Source: Streptomyces sp. ICC1 (GTDB lineage Bacteria; Actinomycetota; Actinomycetes; Streptomycetales; Streptomycetaceae). Taken from it: a stretch of DNA of 64,000 bases. Position 1 is the stretch's first letter; the number at the start of each line of letters is the position of its first letter. Shown piece after piece: positions 44,686 to 55,730 of the stretch. The stretch is taken from assembly GCF_003287935.1 (NCBI RefSeq), contig NZ_CP030287.1:6413227-6477226 (forward strand), given 5' to 3'. A program made the translations under genes and the position numbers. The notes under the pieces are model-generated. The model saw only the letters and a list, made by a program, of their open reading frames with translations. It was not told the origin of the DNA and did not search any database.

Positions 44686-44876
44686 GAGTCTGCCACGGCC
44701 GCCTCGGCGGGCAAGGCCGGCGCGCTGCGCCGCGACCCCTTCGCCATTCGGCCGTTCTGCGGCTACAACATGGGCGACTACATGGGTCACTGGGTCGACG
44801 TGGCCAAGGGCAAGGACCAGTCCAAGCTCCCGAAGATCTACTACGTGAACTGGTTCCGCAAGAACGACGCGGGCAA
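44686..44876 (+). pseudogene. pckG: Internal fragment of GTP-dependent PEP carboxykinase (assembly chimera)
   Basis: The forward frame reads [18 protein letters not shown], then [29 protein letters not shown] and [11 protein letters not shown]. These are signature stretches of PckG ([10 protein letters not shown] and VNWFRK), codon usage is fully Streptomyces-like, and no start or stop is present. Only about 64 of ~600 codons are there. At GKA the sequence leaves the PckG frame exactly where the P5 adapter begins (44877), and at 44686 it starts next to the GlxA start codon. It is best read as a stray piece joined in during assembly, not a biological pseudogene. Confidence 0.9.
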
Positions 44877-44938
44877 GGCGACCACCCAAAGCAACACAAG
44901 GTCGTACGTCGGACGCGTCAGATGTGTATAAGGAACAG
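44877..44938 (+). other. Illumina Nextera P5/i5 adapter block (assembly junction)
   Basis: Without gaps: 44877-44897 matches 17 of 21 of the inner P5 sequence (first ten bases, GGCGACCACC, exact), 44898-44905 is an 8-nt index (AAGGTCGT), 44906-44919 matches 11 of 14 of the linker and 44920-44938 matches 17 of 19 of the Tn5 mosaic end (AGATGTGTATAAG exact). The right side is the insert side, so the geosmin gene's upstream begins at 44939. This is synthetic DNA, not Streptomyces sequence. Confidence 0.93.
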
Positions 44939-44966
44939 ACCGCGCCCATGTCACCTGATGAAGTGA

Positions 44967-47312
<2,346 letters not shown>

Positions 47313-47347
47313 GCCCGCAGCCGCGCACGGCGGGGGCGGGCCGGGCG

Positions 47348-48592
47348 CTAGAACTCGTCCGCCGTGTGCGGCAGCAGCGCGGTCCGCAGGCCCGCGTCCA
47401 GGGCGGCGGCCGCGCCGGGGGTGTGCTCCGCCACCAGGCCGGCCGCGACCAGTTCGACGGCCCGGGTCCCACCGAGGTAGCAGGCCGCGAGCTCCCGCAC
47501 GTCCAGCGTCAGATCGGGCGCCTGGCCGTCGGCGGGCTCGTACGCGGCCCCGTCCGGCCCCGCCTTCAGCCGGAACCGCCCCGCGTTCGCGGGCAGCCGT
47601 ACGTCGGTCAGCTCCAGTACGAGTTCCACGGGCGCGGCCCACGACCGGCCGGTCAGCGCCGCCGCCACGTCGACCAGGCGCAGCCAGAGCGCCGGGAAGG
47701 CCTCGGTGACCCTGACCTGGTCCCGGTCGGCGGCGAAGTGCAGCAGCGGGTCGTCGACCGGGCGGCCCCACGCGTTGACCTTGCCGGTGAGGTCGAGGGA
47801 GGTCACGCACTCCCACAGCGCGGCGGCGACCGCCGGGGTGTCCGCCTCCAGCTCGTAGACCTGGACCAGGCCCGGGGTGCGCGCGGAGCCGGCCGTCGGC
47901 TCGGAGGACTCCGGCTTCGTGCGGTAGAGGACGTAGCCCGCGACCGGTCCGCCCGGCTCGCCGAGGACGATGATCCGGGGCGGGCCGAGCTCGTCGTCCT
48001 CCTCGTCCTCCTCGGTCAGCCACTCCTCGGTCCAGCGCCAGGCGGTGCGGGTCGGCCGGCCGGCCCGGCGGGCGCGGGCCGCCTCGTGGTACGGGCCGAT
48101 GACGGCGACCGCGTCGGCGGGGTCCACCAGGCGCAGCGGGCGCCGGTCCGGGCCGATGCGCAGGGCCAGCGGCCGGGTGGAGTCGATCTCGATGGTGGTG
48201 CCGTGGGTGGCGCTGCCGTAGCCGAAGCGCCCGTAGATGGCGGCCTCGGAGGCCCACAGGGCGGCGATCGGGCTGCCGGCCGCTCCGGCGCGCCGCAGCA
48301 CCTCGCCCATCAGGGCCGTCAGGACGCCCCGGCGGCGGTGGGTGGGGGCGACGGAGACGAAGGTGAGCCCGGGACAGGGCAGGTCCGCCCCGGGCACCGA
48401 GAGCCGGAAGTCGTGCGCGGCCATGAAGCCGACGAGCGCGTCCCCGTCGTAGGCGCCGATCCGCAGGCAGTGCCGGAGCACGTCGTGGTGCCGCTCGCGC
48501 CCCTCCTTGTCGGGGCGGTCGTGGAAGACCAGGTAGGCGAGCTCCAGAGCGCGGTCGATGTCGGCCTCGGGTACCTCGCGGATGTCCACCAT
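47348..48592 (-). CDS. Eis-like GNAT N-acetyltransferase
   Basis: 414 residues with the three-part Eis build: an N-terminal GNAT domain (FVSVAPTHRRRGVLTALMGEVLRRA is the acetyl-CoA V/RxxGxG/A loop; LWASEAAIYGRFGYG), a second GNAT-like domain (~150-290, with an acidic loop EEDEEDDE) and a C-terminal sterol-carrier-like domain (LVLELTDVRLPANAGRFRL). The chain ends in DEF, a terminal aromatic carboxylate like the one that serves as the general base in Eis. Eis enzymes acetylate aminoglycosides and lysines at several positions; here substrate unknown. Separate from the purine module by a hairpin at 48669-48713. Confidence 0.9.
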   Translation of the reverse strand: MVDIREVPEADIDRALELAYLVFHDRPDKEGRERHHDVLRHCLRIGAYDGDALVGFMAAHDFRLSVPGADLPCPGLTFVSVAPTHRRRGVLTALMGEVLRRAGAAGSPIAALWASEAAIYGRFGYGSATHGTTIEIDSTRPLALRIGPDRRPLRLVDPADAVAVIGPYHEAARARRAGRPTRTAWRWTEEWLTEEDEEDDELGPPRIIVLGEPGGPVAGYVLYRTKPESSEPTAGSARTPGLVQVYELEADTPAVAAALWECVTSLDLTGKVNAWGRPVDDPLLHFAADRDQVRVTEAFPALWLRLVDVAAALTGRSWAAPVELVLELTDVRLPANAGRFRLKAGPDGAAYEPADGQAPDLTLDVRELAACYLGGTRAVELVAAGLVAEHTPGAAAALDAGLRTALLPHTADEF

Positions 48593-48668
48593 GATCCGGA
48601 GACTAATCGGTCATCGCGGACCGGTCACCTCATAAAGGCCGGATTCGGCGGTCGCGGCACCGGACGAC

Positions 48669-48713
48669 GGAAGGGCGCGGTCCCCGGAAGAATCCGAGGG
48701 GCCGCGCCCTTCC
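48669..48713 (-). terminator. Hairpin after xdhC
   Basis: GGAAGGGCGCGG-T-CCCC pairs with GGGG-CCGCGCCCTTCC (one bulged base) around a 12-nt loop. About 16 paired bases, 27 bp past the xdhC stop: a strong terminator for the leftward purine genes. Confidence 0.75.
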
Positions 48714-48739
48714 TCACCGTGTCACAGCTCGCCGCTCCT

Positions 48740-49903
48740 TCAAGCGACGGACCCGATCCGGCTGATCACCGTGGTGGAGGTGTCCGGGTGGATCGGTATG
48801 TGGGCGCCGGTCAGGGCCGCGCCCGTGCCGCCGCGCCGGTTGGCCACGATCTCGGCGGCGATGGACAGCGCGGTCTCCTCCGGGGAGCGGGCGCCGAGGT
48901 CCAGGCCGATCGGGGAGCGCAGCCGGGCCAGTTCGAGCTCGGTCACGCCGACTTCGCGGAGCCGCTTGTTGCGGTCCTCGTGGGTGCGGCGGGAGCCCAT
49001 GGCGCCGACGTAGGCGACGGGGAGTTTGAGGGCCAGTTCGAGGAGCGGCACGTCGAACTTGGCGTCGTGCGTGAGCACGCACAGAACGGTCCGGCCGTCG
49101 ACGGCGCCGGCGGAGGACTGCTCCTCCAGGTAGCGGTGCGGCCAGCCGACCACGATCTCGTCCGCTTCGGGGAAACGGTTCTTCGTGGCGAACACGGGCC
49201 GCGCGTCGCACAGGGTGACCCGGTAGCCGAGGAACTTGCCGATCCGCACCAGGGCGGAGGCGAAGTCGATGGCCCCGAAGACGATCATCCGCGGCGGCGG
49301 GACGCTGGACTCGACCAGCACCTTGAGCGGCTCACCGCACAGGCGGCCGTCGGCGCCGATCTCCAGCACCCCGGTCCGGCCGGCGTCGAGCATGGCGCGG
49401 GCCTCGTCGGCGATGGCCCGGTCCAGTTCGGGGTGTCCGCCGAAACCGCCCTCGTGGGCGCCTTCGGTACGGACGAGCACGGCGCGGCCCAGCAGCTCGG
49501 CCGGGCCCTCGGCGATCCTCGCGACCGCCGCCGCCTCCCCCCGGGCGGCGGCGGCGAGCGAGGCCGCGAGCACCTCCCGGGCGGGAGAGCCCACGGGGAC
49601 CGGGGTGATCAGGATGTCGATGATCCCGCCGCAGGTGAGACCGACCGCGAAGGCATCGTCATCGCTGTAGCCGAAGCGCTCCAGGACGGTCTCGCCGTCC
49701 TCCAGCGCCTGCTGGCACAGCTCGTAGACCGCACCCTCCACGCATCCACCGGAAACCGAGCCGATGGCCGTGCCGTCACTGTCGACGGCGAGGGCCGCTC
49801 CGGGCTGCCTGGGAGCGCTGCCGCCCACCGCCACGACTGTGGCGACGGCGAAATCACGTCCCTGCTCGACCCACCGGTTCAGTTCGTCGGCGATGTCCAG
49901 CAT
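48740..49903 (-). CDS. xdhC: XdhC-family protein (molybdenum-cofactor insertion, xanthine dehydrogenase)
   Basis: 387 residues. N-terminal XdhC/CoxI domain: ATVVAVGGSAPRQPGAALAV, GSVSGGCVEGAVYE and LTCGGIIDILI with the conserved Cys residues. C-terminal Rossmann domain: MIVFGAIDFASALVRIGKFLGYRVTLCD, and VAYVGAMGSRRTHEDR. XdhC binds and sulfurates the molybdenum cofactor and passes it to the large xanthine dehydrogenase subunit. It is the last gene of the leftward purine group; 83 bp separate it from the permease. Confidence 0.95.
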   Translation of the reverse strand: MLDIADELNRWVEQGRDFAVATVVAVGGSAPRQPGAALAVDSDGTAIGSVSGGCVEGAVYELCQQALEDGETVLERFGYSDDDAFAVGLTCGGIIDILITPVPVGSPAREVLAASLAAAARGEAAAVARIAEGPAELLGRAVLVRTEGAHEGGFGGHPELDRAIADEARAMLDAGRTGVLEIGADGRLCGEPLKVLVESSVPPPRMIVFGAIDFASALVRIGKFLGYRVTLCDARPVFATKNRFPEADEIVVGWPHRYLEEQSSAGAVDGRTVLCVLTHDAKFDVPLLELALKLPVAYVGAMGSRRTHEDRNKRLREVGVTELELARLRSPIGLDLGARSPEETALSIAAEIVANRRGGTGAALTGAHIPIHPDTSTTVISRIGSVA

Positions 49904-49986
49904 TGCGGCCTCCTCGGAGGGGTTCGTTTTCCAGTATCGGATACGTGGAGGGTGCGGTCACGCGTTGCGGATCAGGTCCGGCCGGA

Positions 49987-51450
49987 TCAGCCGACCCCGA
50001 GCCAGCCCTCGATCGGGTGCAGGGCGTAGAAGACCACGAAGATCGCGGTCAGGCCCCACATGAAGCCGCCGATCTCACGGGCCTTGCCCTGAGCGACCTT
50101 GATGGCGACGAAGGAGATGACGCCCGCGGCGACACCGGCGGTGATCGAGTAGGTGAACGGCATGATCACGACGGTCAGGAAGACCGGGATCGCGGTCGCG
50201 CTGTCGGCCCAGTCCACGTGGCGGGCGTTCTGCATCATCATCGCGCCGATGACGACCAGGGCCGCGGAGGCGACCTCACCCGGGACGATCTGCGTGATCG
50301 GGGTGAAGAAGAGACAGGCGGCGAAGAACAGGCCGGTCACGACGGAGGCGAGGCCCGTGCGGGCACCCTCGCCGACGCCCGTGGCGGACTCGACGAACAC
50401 GGTCTGGCCGGAGCCGCCCGCGATGCCGCCGATGGCGCCACCGGCGCCGTCGATGAACAGCGCCTTGGACAGGCCCGGCATGCGGCCCTTGTCGTCGGCG
50501 AGCTTGGCCTCGGTGCCGACGCCGATGATGGTGGCCATCGCGTCGAAGAAGCCGGCGAGCACCAGGGTGAAGACGATCATGCCGACCGTCATGTAGCCGA
50601 CGTCGCCCCAGCCGCCGAAGGAGACGTCGCCGAAGAGCGAGAAGTCCGGGGCCGAGATCGCGGAGCCGGTGAGCTCCGGCGGGCCGCTCTTCCAGGCCTT
50701 CGGGTCGATGTCCGCCACGGCGTTGACTATGGCGGCCAGAACGGTTCCGCCGACGATGCCGATCAGGATCGCGCCGGGGACCTTGCGGGCCTGCAGCATG
50801 AAGATGGCGAGCAGGGTGACGCAGAAGATCAGGACGGGCCAGCCGGCGAGTTCACCGACGGAACCGAGCTGGACGGGGGGACCGAACTCCGGACCCCGAC
50901 CGACGAACCCGGCCTTGACCAGGCCGATGAGGGCGACGAACATGCCGATGCCCATGGTGATGGCGTGCTTGAGCGCGAGGGGGATCGCGTTCATGATCAT
51001 CTCTCGGAGGCCGGTGACGACCAGGAGACAGATCACGACGCCGTAGACCACGCACATGCCCATGGCCTGCGGCCAGGTCATCTGCGGGGCCACCTGCGAG
51101 GCCAGCACGCCGGAGACGGACAGGCCGGCCGCGAGTGCGAGCGGCACCTTGCCGACGAAGCCCATGAGGAGCGTCGTGACGGCGGCGGCGAACGCGGTGG
51201 CGGTGATGATCGCCGAGGCGGCCATCGAGGTGCCGGCGACGTCCTTGCCGGAGAGCAGCAGGGGGTTCAGCAGGAGGATGTAGGCCATGGCCATGAAGGT
51301 CGTGATACCGCCACGAACTTCGTTGCCGACCTTGGATCCACGCTGCGTGATGTGGAAGTACCGGTCGAGCCAAGACCTTCCGGCGGGGTTCGGAGTGCCG
51401 TCGCCGGCCTCTTCCGCACTGGTCTTTGGCTCCACAGAGGACTGGGTCAT
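49987..51450 (-). CDS. NCS2-family purine permease (AzgA-like)
   Basis: 487 residues, about 13 hydrophobic segments. WLDRYFHITQRGSKVGNEVRGGI and TTFMAMAYILLLNP are the AzgA start; FVESATGVGEGARTGLASVV and LSVSGVLASQVAPQMTWPQAMG are conserved membrane stretches. Carries hypoxanthine, guanine or xanthine inward with protons. Position between xanthine dehydrogenase and XdhC on the same strand makes uptake of purines for oxidation the likely role. The upstream 364 bp include two hairpins; no promoter is certain. Confidence 0.94.
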   Translation of the reverse strand: MTQSSVEPKTSAEEAGDGTPNPAGRSWLDRYFHITQRGSKVGNEVRGGITTFMAMAYILLLNPLLLSGKDVAGTSMAASAIITATAFAAAVTTLLMGFVGKVPLALAAGLSVSGVLASQVAPQMTWPQAMGMCVVYGVVICLLVVTGLREMIMNAIPLALKHAITMGIGMFVALIGLVKAGFVGRGPEFGPPVQLGSVGELAGWPVLIFCVTLLAIFMLQARKVPGAILIGIVGGTVLAAIVNAVADIDPKAWKSGPPELTGSAISAPDFSLFGDVSFGGWGDVGYMTVGMIVFTLVLAGFFDAMATIIGVGTEAKLADDKGRMPGLSKALFIDGAGGAIGGIAGGSGQTVFVESATGVGEGARTGLASVVTGLFFAACLFFTPITQIVPGEVASAALVVIGAMMMQNARHVDWADSATAIPVFLTVVIMPFTYSITAGVAAGVISFVAIKVAQGKAREIGGFMWGLTAIFVVFYALHPIEGWLGVG

Positions 51451-51719
51451 GGTGCCTAACTCCCAAGGTTCAAAGGGGCACCCGCATGAAGATTGGAGAC
51501 ACGGGATTTGGGAAATGCCGTTGGCTGCACGACCCGGGGTGACGGCCCGAGGCGACGCGAATGTTCACTGCGTGTACTGCGGGTACTGCGCGGGTTCTGC
51601 GGTACTGCCTGCTTGGTGGCACCGGGGGTAGGTGGTGCGACCGTGGGTGGTGCGTGGGGGTTCTGCCGGTGAAACTGACCGCGAGCGGTGCGGTGCTGAT
51701 GACTCCGGACTTCTGTGCT

Positions 51720-51767
51720 CCGGGCGGTGCGGCTGGAAGTGTGACGTTCCCGTGTCGCACCGCCCGG
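51720..51767. repeat. 12-bp perfect inverted repeat, 24-nt loop
   Basis: CCGGGCGGTGCG (51720-51731) and its exact complement (51756-51767). It lies 11 bp from the stronger hairpin at 51779 and may be a backup terminator or an RNA structure in the permease leader region. Confidence 0.55.
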
Positions 51768-51778
51768 AAATCTGGGGG

Positions 51779-51806
51779 GGTCCGGGGGCCTCGCGGCCCC
51801 CGGACC
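51779..51806 (-). terminator. Strong hairpin after the xanthine dehydrogenase large subunit
   Basis: GGTCCGGGGGCC-TCGC-GGCCCCCGGACC: a perfect 12-bp stem with a 4-nt loop, 8 bp past the stop of the leftward large-subunit gene. Probably ends the three-subunit operon or attenuates readthrough into the permease. Confidence 0.8.
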
Positions 51807-51814
51807 ACGCCGTC

Positions 51815-54220
51815 CTAGAGGGTGCCGGTGAGCAGTTCCGGACGGATCGGCGTCTTGTTGATCTCCAGACCGGTCGCCGCCCGGATCGCCGCGATGACGG
51901 CCGGGGTGGACGAGAGGGTCGGGGCCTCGCCCATGCCGCGCAGGCCGTACGGGGCCTTCGGGTCGGCGAGCTCCAGGACGTCGACCGGGATGGTCGGGGT
52001 GTCGAGGATGGTGGGGATCAGGTAGTCCGTGAAGGAGGGGTTGCGCACCTTCGCGGTCTTCGGGTCCACGATGATCTCTTCCATGATCGCGACGCCCAGG
52101 CCCTGGGTGGTACCACCCTGGATCTGGCCGACCACGGAGAGCATGTTCAGCGCCTTGCCCACGTCCTGGGCGGTGGCGAGCTCGACGACCTTGACGAGGC
52201 CGAGCTCGGTGTCCACCTCGACGACCGCGCGGTGCGCGGCGAAGGTGTACTGGACGTGACCGTTGCCCTGGCCGGTGACCAGGTCGAAGGGCTCGGTCGC
52301 GGCGTGGCGGAACTCGAGCTCGATGTCGATCGCGTCCTCGCCCTCCAGGATGTCGGCGAGGTCCGCGAGGACCTCTCCGCCGTCCGTGACGACCTTTCCG
52401 CCTTCGAGGAGCAGCTCGGCGGTCGCCCACGCGGGGTGGTACGAGCCGTTCTTGCGCCGGCCGATCTCCAGGACCGCCTCGCGGACGGCCTCACAGGTGT
52501 TCTTCACGGCGCCACCGGTCATGTACGTCTGCCGCGAGGCGGACGTGGAACCGGCGGAGCCGACCTGCGTGTCGGCCGGGTGGATGGTCACCTGCGTGAC
52601 ACCCAGCTCCGTACGGGCGATCTGCGCGTGGACGGTGATGCCGCCCTGGCCGACCTCCGCCATGGCCGTGTGGACCATCGCCACGGCCTCGCCGTTGATG
52701 ACCTCGAGGGTCACGCGGGCGGTGGAGTAGTCGTCGAAGCCCTCGGAGAAGCCGACGTTCTTGATGCCGACCGCGTAGCCGACGCCGCGGACGACGCCTT
52801 CGCCGTGGGTGGTGTTGGAGAGGCCGCCCGGCAGCGCGCGGACGTCCGCGCTCTCGCCGGCGGACTCCCACTGGCGCTCCGGCGGCATCGGACGGGCCTT
52901 GACCCGGCGCAGCAGCTCGGCGACGGGCGCCGGGGCGTCCACGACCTGGCCGGTGGGCATGATCGTGCCCTGCTCCATGGCGTTGAGCTGGCGGAACTCG
53001 ACCGGGTCCATGCCCAGCTTCGCCGCGAGCTTGTCCATCTGGGCCTCGTAGGCGAAGCAGGCCTGGACGGCGCCGAAGCCGCGCATCGCGCCACAGGGCG
53101 GGTTGTTCGTGTAGAGCGCGATCGCCTCGATGTCCACGTCCTCCAGGACGTAGGGACCGACCGAGAGCGAGGAGGCGTTGCCCACGACCGCCGGGGAAGC
53201 GGACGCGTACGCGCCGCCGTCCAGGACGATCTTGCACTTCATGTGCGTGAGCTTGCCGTCCTTGGTGGCGCCGTGCTCGTAGTACAGCTTCGCCGGGTGA
53301 CGGTGCACGTGGCCGAAGAAGGACTCGAAACGGTTGTAGACGATCTTGACCGGCTTGTTCGTGGCCAGGGCCAGGAGGCAGGCGTGGATCTGCATCGAAA
53401 TGTCCTCGCGGCCACCGAAGGCACCGCCGACGCCCGAGAGCGTCATGCGGACCTTCTCCGGCGGCAGGCCCAGGACCGGGGCGATCTGCTGGAGGTCCGA
53501 GTGCAGCCACTGGGTGGCCACGTACAGCTCGACACCGCCGTCCTCGGACGGCACGGCCAGACCGGACTCCGGGCCGAGGAAGGCCTGGTCCTGCATGCCG
53601 AAGGTGTACTCGCCCTCGACGATGACGTCGGCGCGCTTCCGGGCCTCTTCCACGTTGCCGCGGATGATCGGCTGGCGGTGCACGATGTTCGGGTGCGGGA
53701 CGTGACCGATGTGGTGGTCGTCCCGGCCCTCGTGGATCAGCGGCGCGCCGGGGGCGAGGGCGGAGGCCTCGTCCGTGACGAGCGGCAGCTCACGGTAGTC
53801 GATCTTGATCTTGGCGGCCGCGCGGCGGGCGGTCTCCGGGTGGTCGGCGGCCACGAGGGCGACCGGCTCACCGTGGTGACGGACCCGGCCGTTGGCGAGA
53901 ACCGGGGTGTCCTGGATCTCCAGGCCGTAGTTCTTCATCTCGGCCGGCAGGTCGTCGTACGTCAGCACCGAGTAGACGCCCGGCATCGCCAGGGCCTCGG
54001 AGATGTCGATCGAGACGATCTCGGCGTGGGCCACGGTGGAGCGCAGGGTCTGGCCCCACAGCATGTCCTCGTGCCACATGTCCGAGGAGTACGCGAACTC
54101 ACCGGTCACCTTGAGGGTGCCGTCCGGGCGCAGCGTGGACTCGCCGATGCCGCCCTTGTTGTGCTTCTGCGTGACGTTGGTCGGCGTACCCGCCGGGACC
54201 GTGCGCGTGTTCTGGGCCAT
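51815..54220 (-). CDS. Xanthine dehydrogenase, molybdopterin-binding large subunit
   Basis: 801 residues of the xanthine oxidase family: HNKGGIGESTLRPDGTLKVTG start (short domain for dimer contact), GGAFGGREDISMQIH (molybdopterin loop), GAMRGFGAVQACFAYE, GQGGITVHAQIA and GLRGMGEAPTLSSTPAVIAA with the catalytic Glu (GMGEAP). Hydroxylates hypoxanthine and xanthine to urate, passing electrons to the 2Fe-2S subunit. Third gene of the leftward trio, 2 bp after the small subunit; spacing of 2 bp throughout implies translational coupling. Confidence 0.96.
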   Translation of the reverse strand: MAQNTRTVPAGTPTNVTQKHNKGGIGESTLRPDGTLKVTGEFAYSSDMWHEDMLWGQTLRSTVAHAEIVSIDISEALAMPGVYSVLTYDDLPAEMKNYGLEIQDTPVLANGRVRHHGEPVALVAADHPETARRAAAKIKIDYRELPLVTDEASALAPGAPLIHEGRDDHHIGHVPHPNIVHRQPIIRGNVEEARKRADVIVEGEYTFGMQDQAFLGPESGLAVPSEDGGVELYVATQWLHSDLQQIAPVLGLPPEKVRMTLSGVGGAFGGREDISMQIHACLLALATNKPVKIVYNRFESFFGHVHRHPAKLYYEHGATKDGKLTHMKCKIVLDGGAYASASPAVVGNASSLSVGPYVLEDVDIEAIALYTNNPPCGAMRGFGAVQACFAYEAQMDKLAAKLGMDPVEFRQLNAMEQGTIMPTGQVVDAPAPVAELLRRVKARPMPPERQWESAGESADVRALPGGLSNTTHGEGVVRGVGYAVGIKNVGFSEGFDDYSTARVTLEVINGEAVAMVHTAMAEVGQGGITVHAQIARTELGVTQVTIHPADTQVGSAGSTSASRQTYMTGGAVKNTCEAVREAVLEIGRRKNGSYHPAWATAELLLEGGKVVTDGGEVLADLADILEGEDAIDIELEFRHAATEPFDLVTGQGNGHVQYTFAAHRAVVEVDTELGLVKVVELATAQDVGKALNMLSVVGQIQGGTTQGLGVAIMEEIIVDPKTAKVRNPSFTDYLIPTILDTPTIPVDVLELADPKAPYGLRGMGEAPTLSSTPAVIAAIRAATGLEINKTPIRPELLTGTL

Positions 54221-54222
54221 GG

Positions 54223-54831
54223 TCAGACCGCCTCAGACTGACGGGCGGCCGCGAGGCGGACCGCGTCGAGGATCTTCTCGTAGCCCGTGCAGCGGCAGAG
54301 GTTGCCGGACAGGGACTCACGGATGTCCTGGTCGGACGGGGAGGGGTTCTCCTCCAGCAGCGCGTCTGCCTGGACGAGCAGACCCGGGGTGCAGAAACCG
54401 CACTGGACCGCGCCGGCGTCGATGAACGCCTGCTGGATCGTGGAGAGCTCCACGCCCTCGCCGGTCTGCGAGTCGCCCGGCTTGGCCTGCCACTGCTTGG
54501 CCGCGTCCAGGGTGACGCCGCCCTTGGAGCCGCAGCCGCCGCCGGTGCCGCAGGCACCGCCGTGGCCGTGCTCGTCGCGCTGCTTGGCGAACTCCGCCAG
54601 GCCCTCGACGGTCACGACGTCGCGGCCCTCGACCTGACCGGCCGCGACCAGACAGGAACAGACCGGCACGCCGTCGAGACGGACGGTGCAGGAACCGCAC
54701 TCGCCCTGCTCACAGGCGTTCTTCGAACCGGGCAGGCCCAGGCGCTCGCGCAGGACGTAGAGGAGGGACTCGCCCTCCCAGACGTCGTCGGCTTCCTGCG
54801 GACGGCCGTTGACAGTGAAATTGACGCGCAT
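54223..54831 (-). CDS. Xanthine dehydrogenase, 2Fe-2S small subunit with Gly/Cys-rich insert
   Basis: 202 residues. N-terminal plant-type ferredoxin domain: NACEQGECGSCTVRLDG and PVCSC give the four ligands of one 2Fe-2S centre. C-terminal domain: QCGFCTPG and NLCRCTGYEKILDAV give the second. Between them lies a ~45-residue insert (about 84-130) with His/Gly-rich GHGGACGTGGGCGSKGG, absent from textbook small subunits, including two extra Cys. Electron transfer from the molybdenum centre to FAD. Lies 2 bp from each neighbour. Confidence 0.95.
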   Translation of the reverse strand: MRVNFTVNGRPQEADDVWEGESLLYVLRERLGLPGSKNACEQGECGSCTVRLDGVPVCSCLVAAGQVEGRDVVTVEGLAEFAKQRDEHGHGGACGTGGGCGSKGGVTLDAAKQWQAKPGDSQTGEGVELSTIQQAFIDAGAVQCGFCTPGLLVQADALLEENPSPSDQDIRESLSGNLCRCTGYEKILDAVRLAAARQSEAV

Positions 54832-54833
54832 GA

Positions 54834-55730
54834 TTACGCAGCCCCTTCAAGCGAGCGGCCGTTGTTCGAACCGCGGTACTGCTCCCACGTCCAGACGAGC
54901 TGGCGGCGAGCCATGATGCCGACCGCGTGGCGGCGGTACTTCGCCGTGCCGCGGACGTCGTCGATCGGGTTGGCCGCGCCGGAGGCGAGGTCACCGAACT
55001 GCTTGGCGATCGACGGGGTGATGACCTTGCCGGACTCCCAGAAGCCGCCCTCTTCGAGCGCGGCGCCCAGGAACTCCTCGGCGGCCTTCGCCCGGATCGG
55101 GGTCGGCGCGGCCGAACCGATGCCGGTCCGGACCGTGCGGGTCTCGGGGTGCAGCGCCAGGCCGAACGCGCAGACGGCGATGACCATCGCGTTGCGGGAG
55201 CCGACCTTGGAGTACTGCTGGGGGCCGTCCGCCTTCTTGACGTGGACGGTCTTGATGAGCTCGTCGGCGGCCAGCGCGTTGCGCTTGACGCCGGTGTAGA
55301 ACTCGTCGATCGGGATCAGGCGGGATCCGCGTACGGACTCCACCTCGACCTCGGCGCCCGCCGCGAGCAGCGCGGGGTGGGAGTCGCCGGCCGGCGAGGC
55401 GCAACCGAGGTTGCCGCCGACACCGCCGCGGTTGCGGATCTGCGGGGACGCGACCGTGTGCGAGGCGAGCGCGAGTCCCGGAAGCTCCGTGCGGAGGTTC
55501 TCCATGATCTGCGTGTACGGGACGGAGGCGCCCAGACGAACCACGTCCTCGCCGACCTCCCACTCCCGCAGGAGACCGATGCGGTTCAGGTCCAGGAGGT
55601 ACTCCGGCCGACGGTGGTCGAAGTTGATCTCGACCATCACATCGGTGCCACCCGCGATCGGCACAGCTGTGGGGAACTCGGCCTTAGCGGCGAGCGCCTC
55701 CTCCCAGCTGGCGGGGCGAAGGAAGTCCAT
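54834..55730 (-). CDS. Xanthine dehydrogenase, FAD-binding subunit
   Basis: 298 residues of the CoxM/XdhB FAD subunit family: MDFLRPASWEEALAAKAEFP, VPIAGGTDVMVEINFDHRRP (FAD pyrophosphate loop), SPQIRNRGGVGGNLGCASPAGDSHPALLAAGAEVEV (diagnostic) and the C-terminal CO-dehydrogenase-flavoprotein domain (GSRNAMVIAVCAFGLAL, GSAAPTPIRAKAAEEFL). Passes electrons from the 2Fe-2S centres to NAD. First gene of the operon, divergent from pucR. The three-subunit layout FAD, 2Fe-2S, Mo is the actinobacterial form. Confidence 0.96.
   Translation of the reverse strand: MDFLRPASWEEALAAKAEFPTAVPIAGGTDVMVEINFDHRRPEYLLDLNRIGLLREWEVGEDVVRLGASVPYTQIMENLRTELPGLALASHTVASPQIRNRGGVGGNLGCASPAGDSHPALLAAGAEVEVESVRGSRLIPIDEFYTGVKRNALAADELIKTVHVKKADGPQQYSKVGSRNAMVIAVCAFGLALHPETRTVRTGIGSAAPTPIRAKAAEEFLGAALEEGGFWESGKVITPSIAKQFGDLASGAANPIDDVRGTAKYRRHAVGIMARRQLVWTWEQYRGSNNGRSLEGAA

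Larger units (their letters stand above)
51451..51814. other. 364-bp gap between permease and xanthine dehydrogenase
   Basis: No real gene seen; a leftward frame at 51470-51808 has poor codon bias and no family. Contents: short GTACTGCG repeats (51565-51605) and an AT-poor region that must carry the permease promoter, plus two hairpins given separately (51720-51767 and 51779-51806). Confidence 0.55.

Noticed and set aside
51470..51808. 112-codon leftward frame between the permease and xanthine dehydrogenase
   Set aside because: Poor codon bias, covers the two hairpins, and matches no family.
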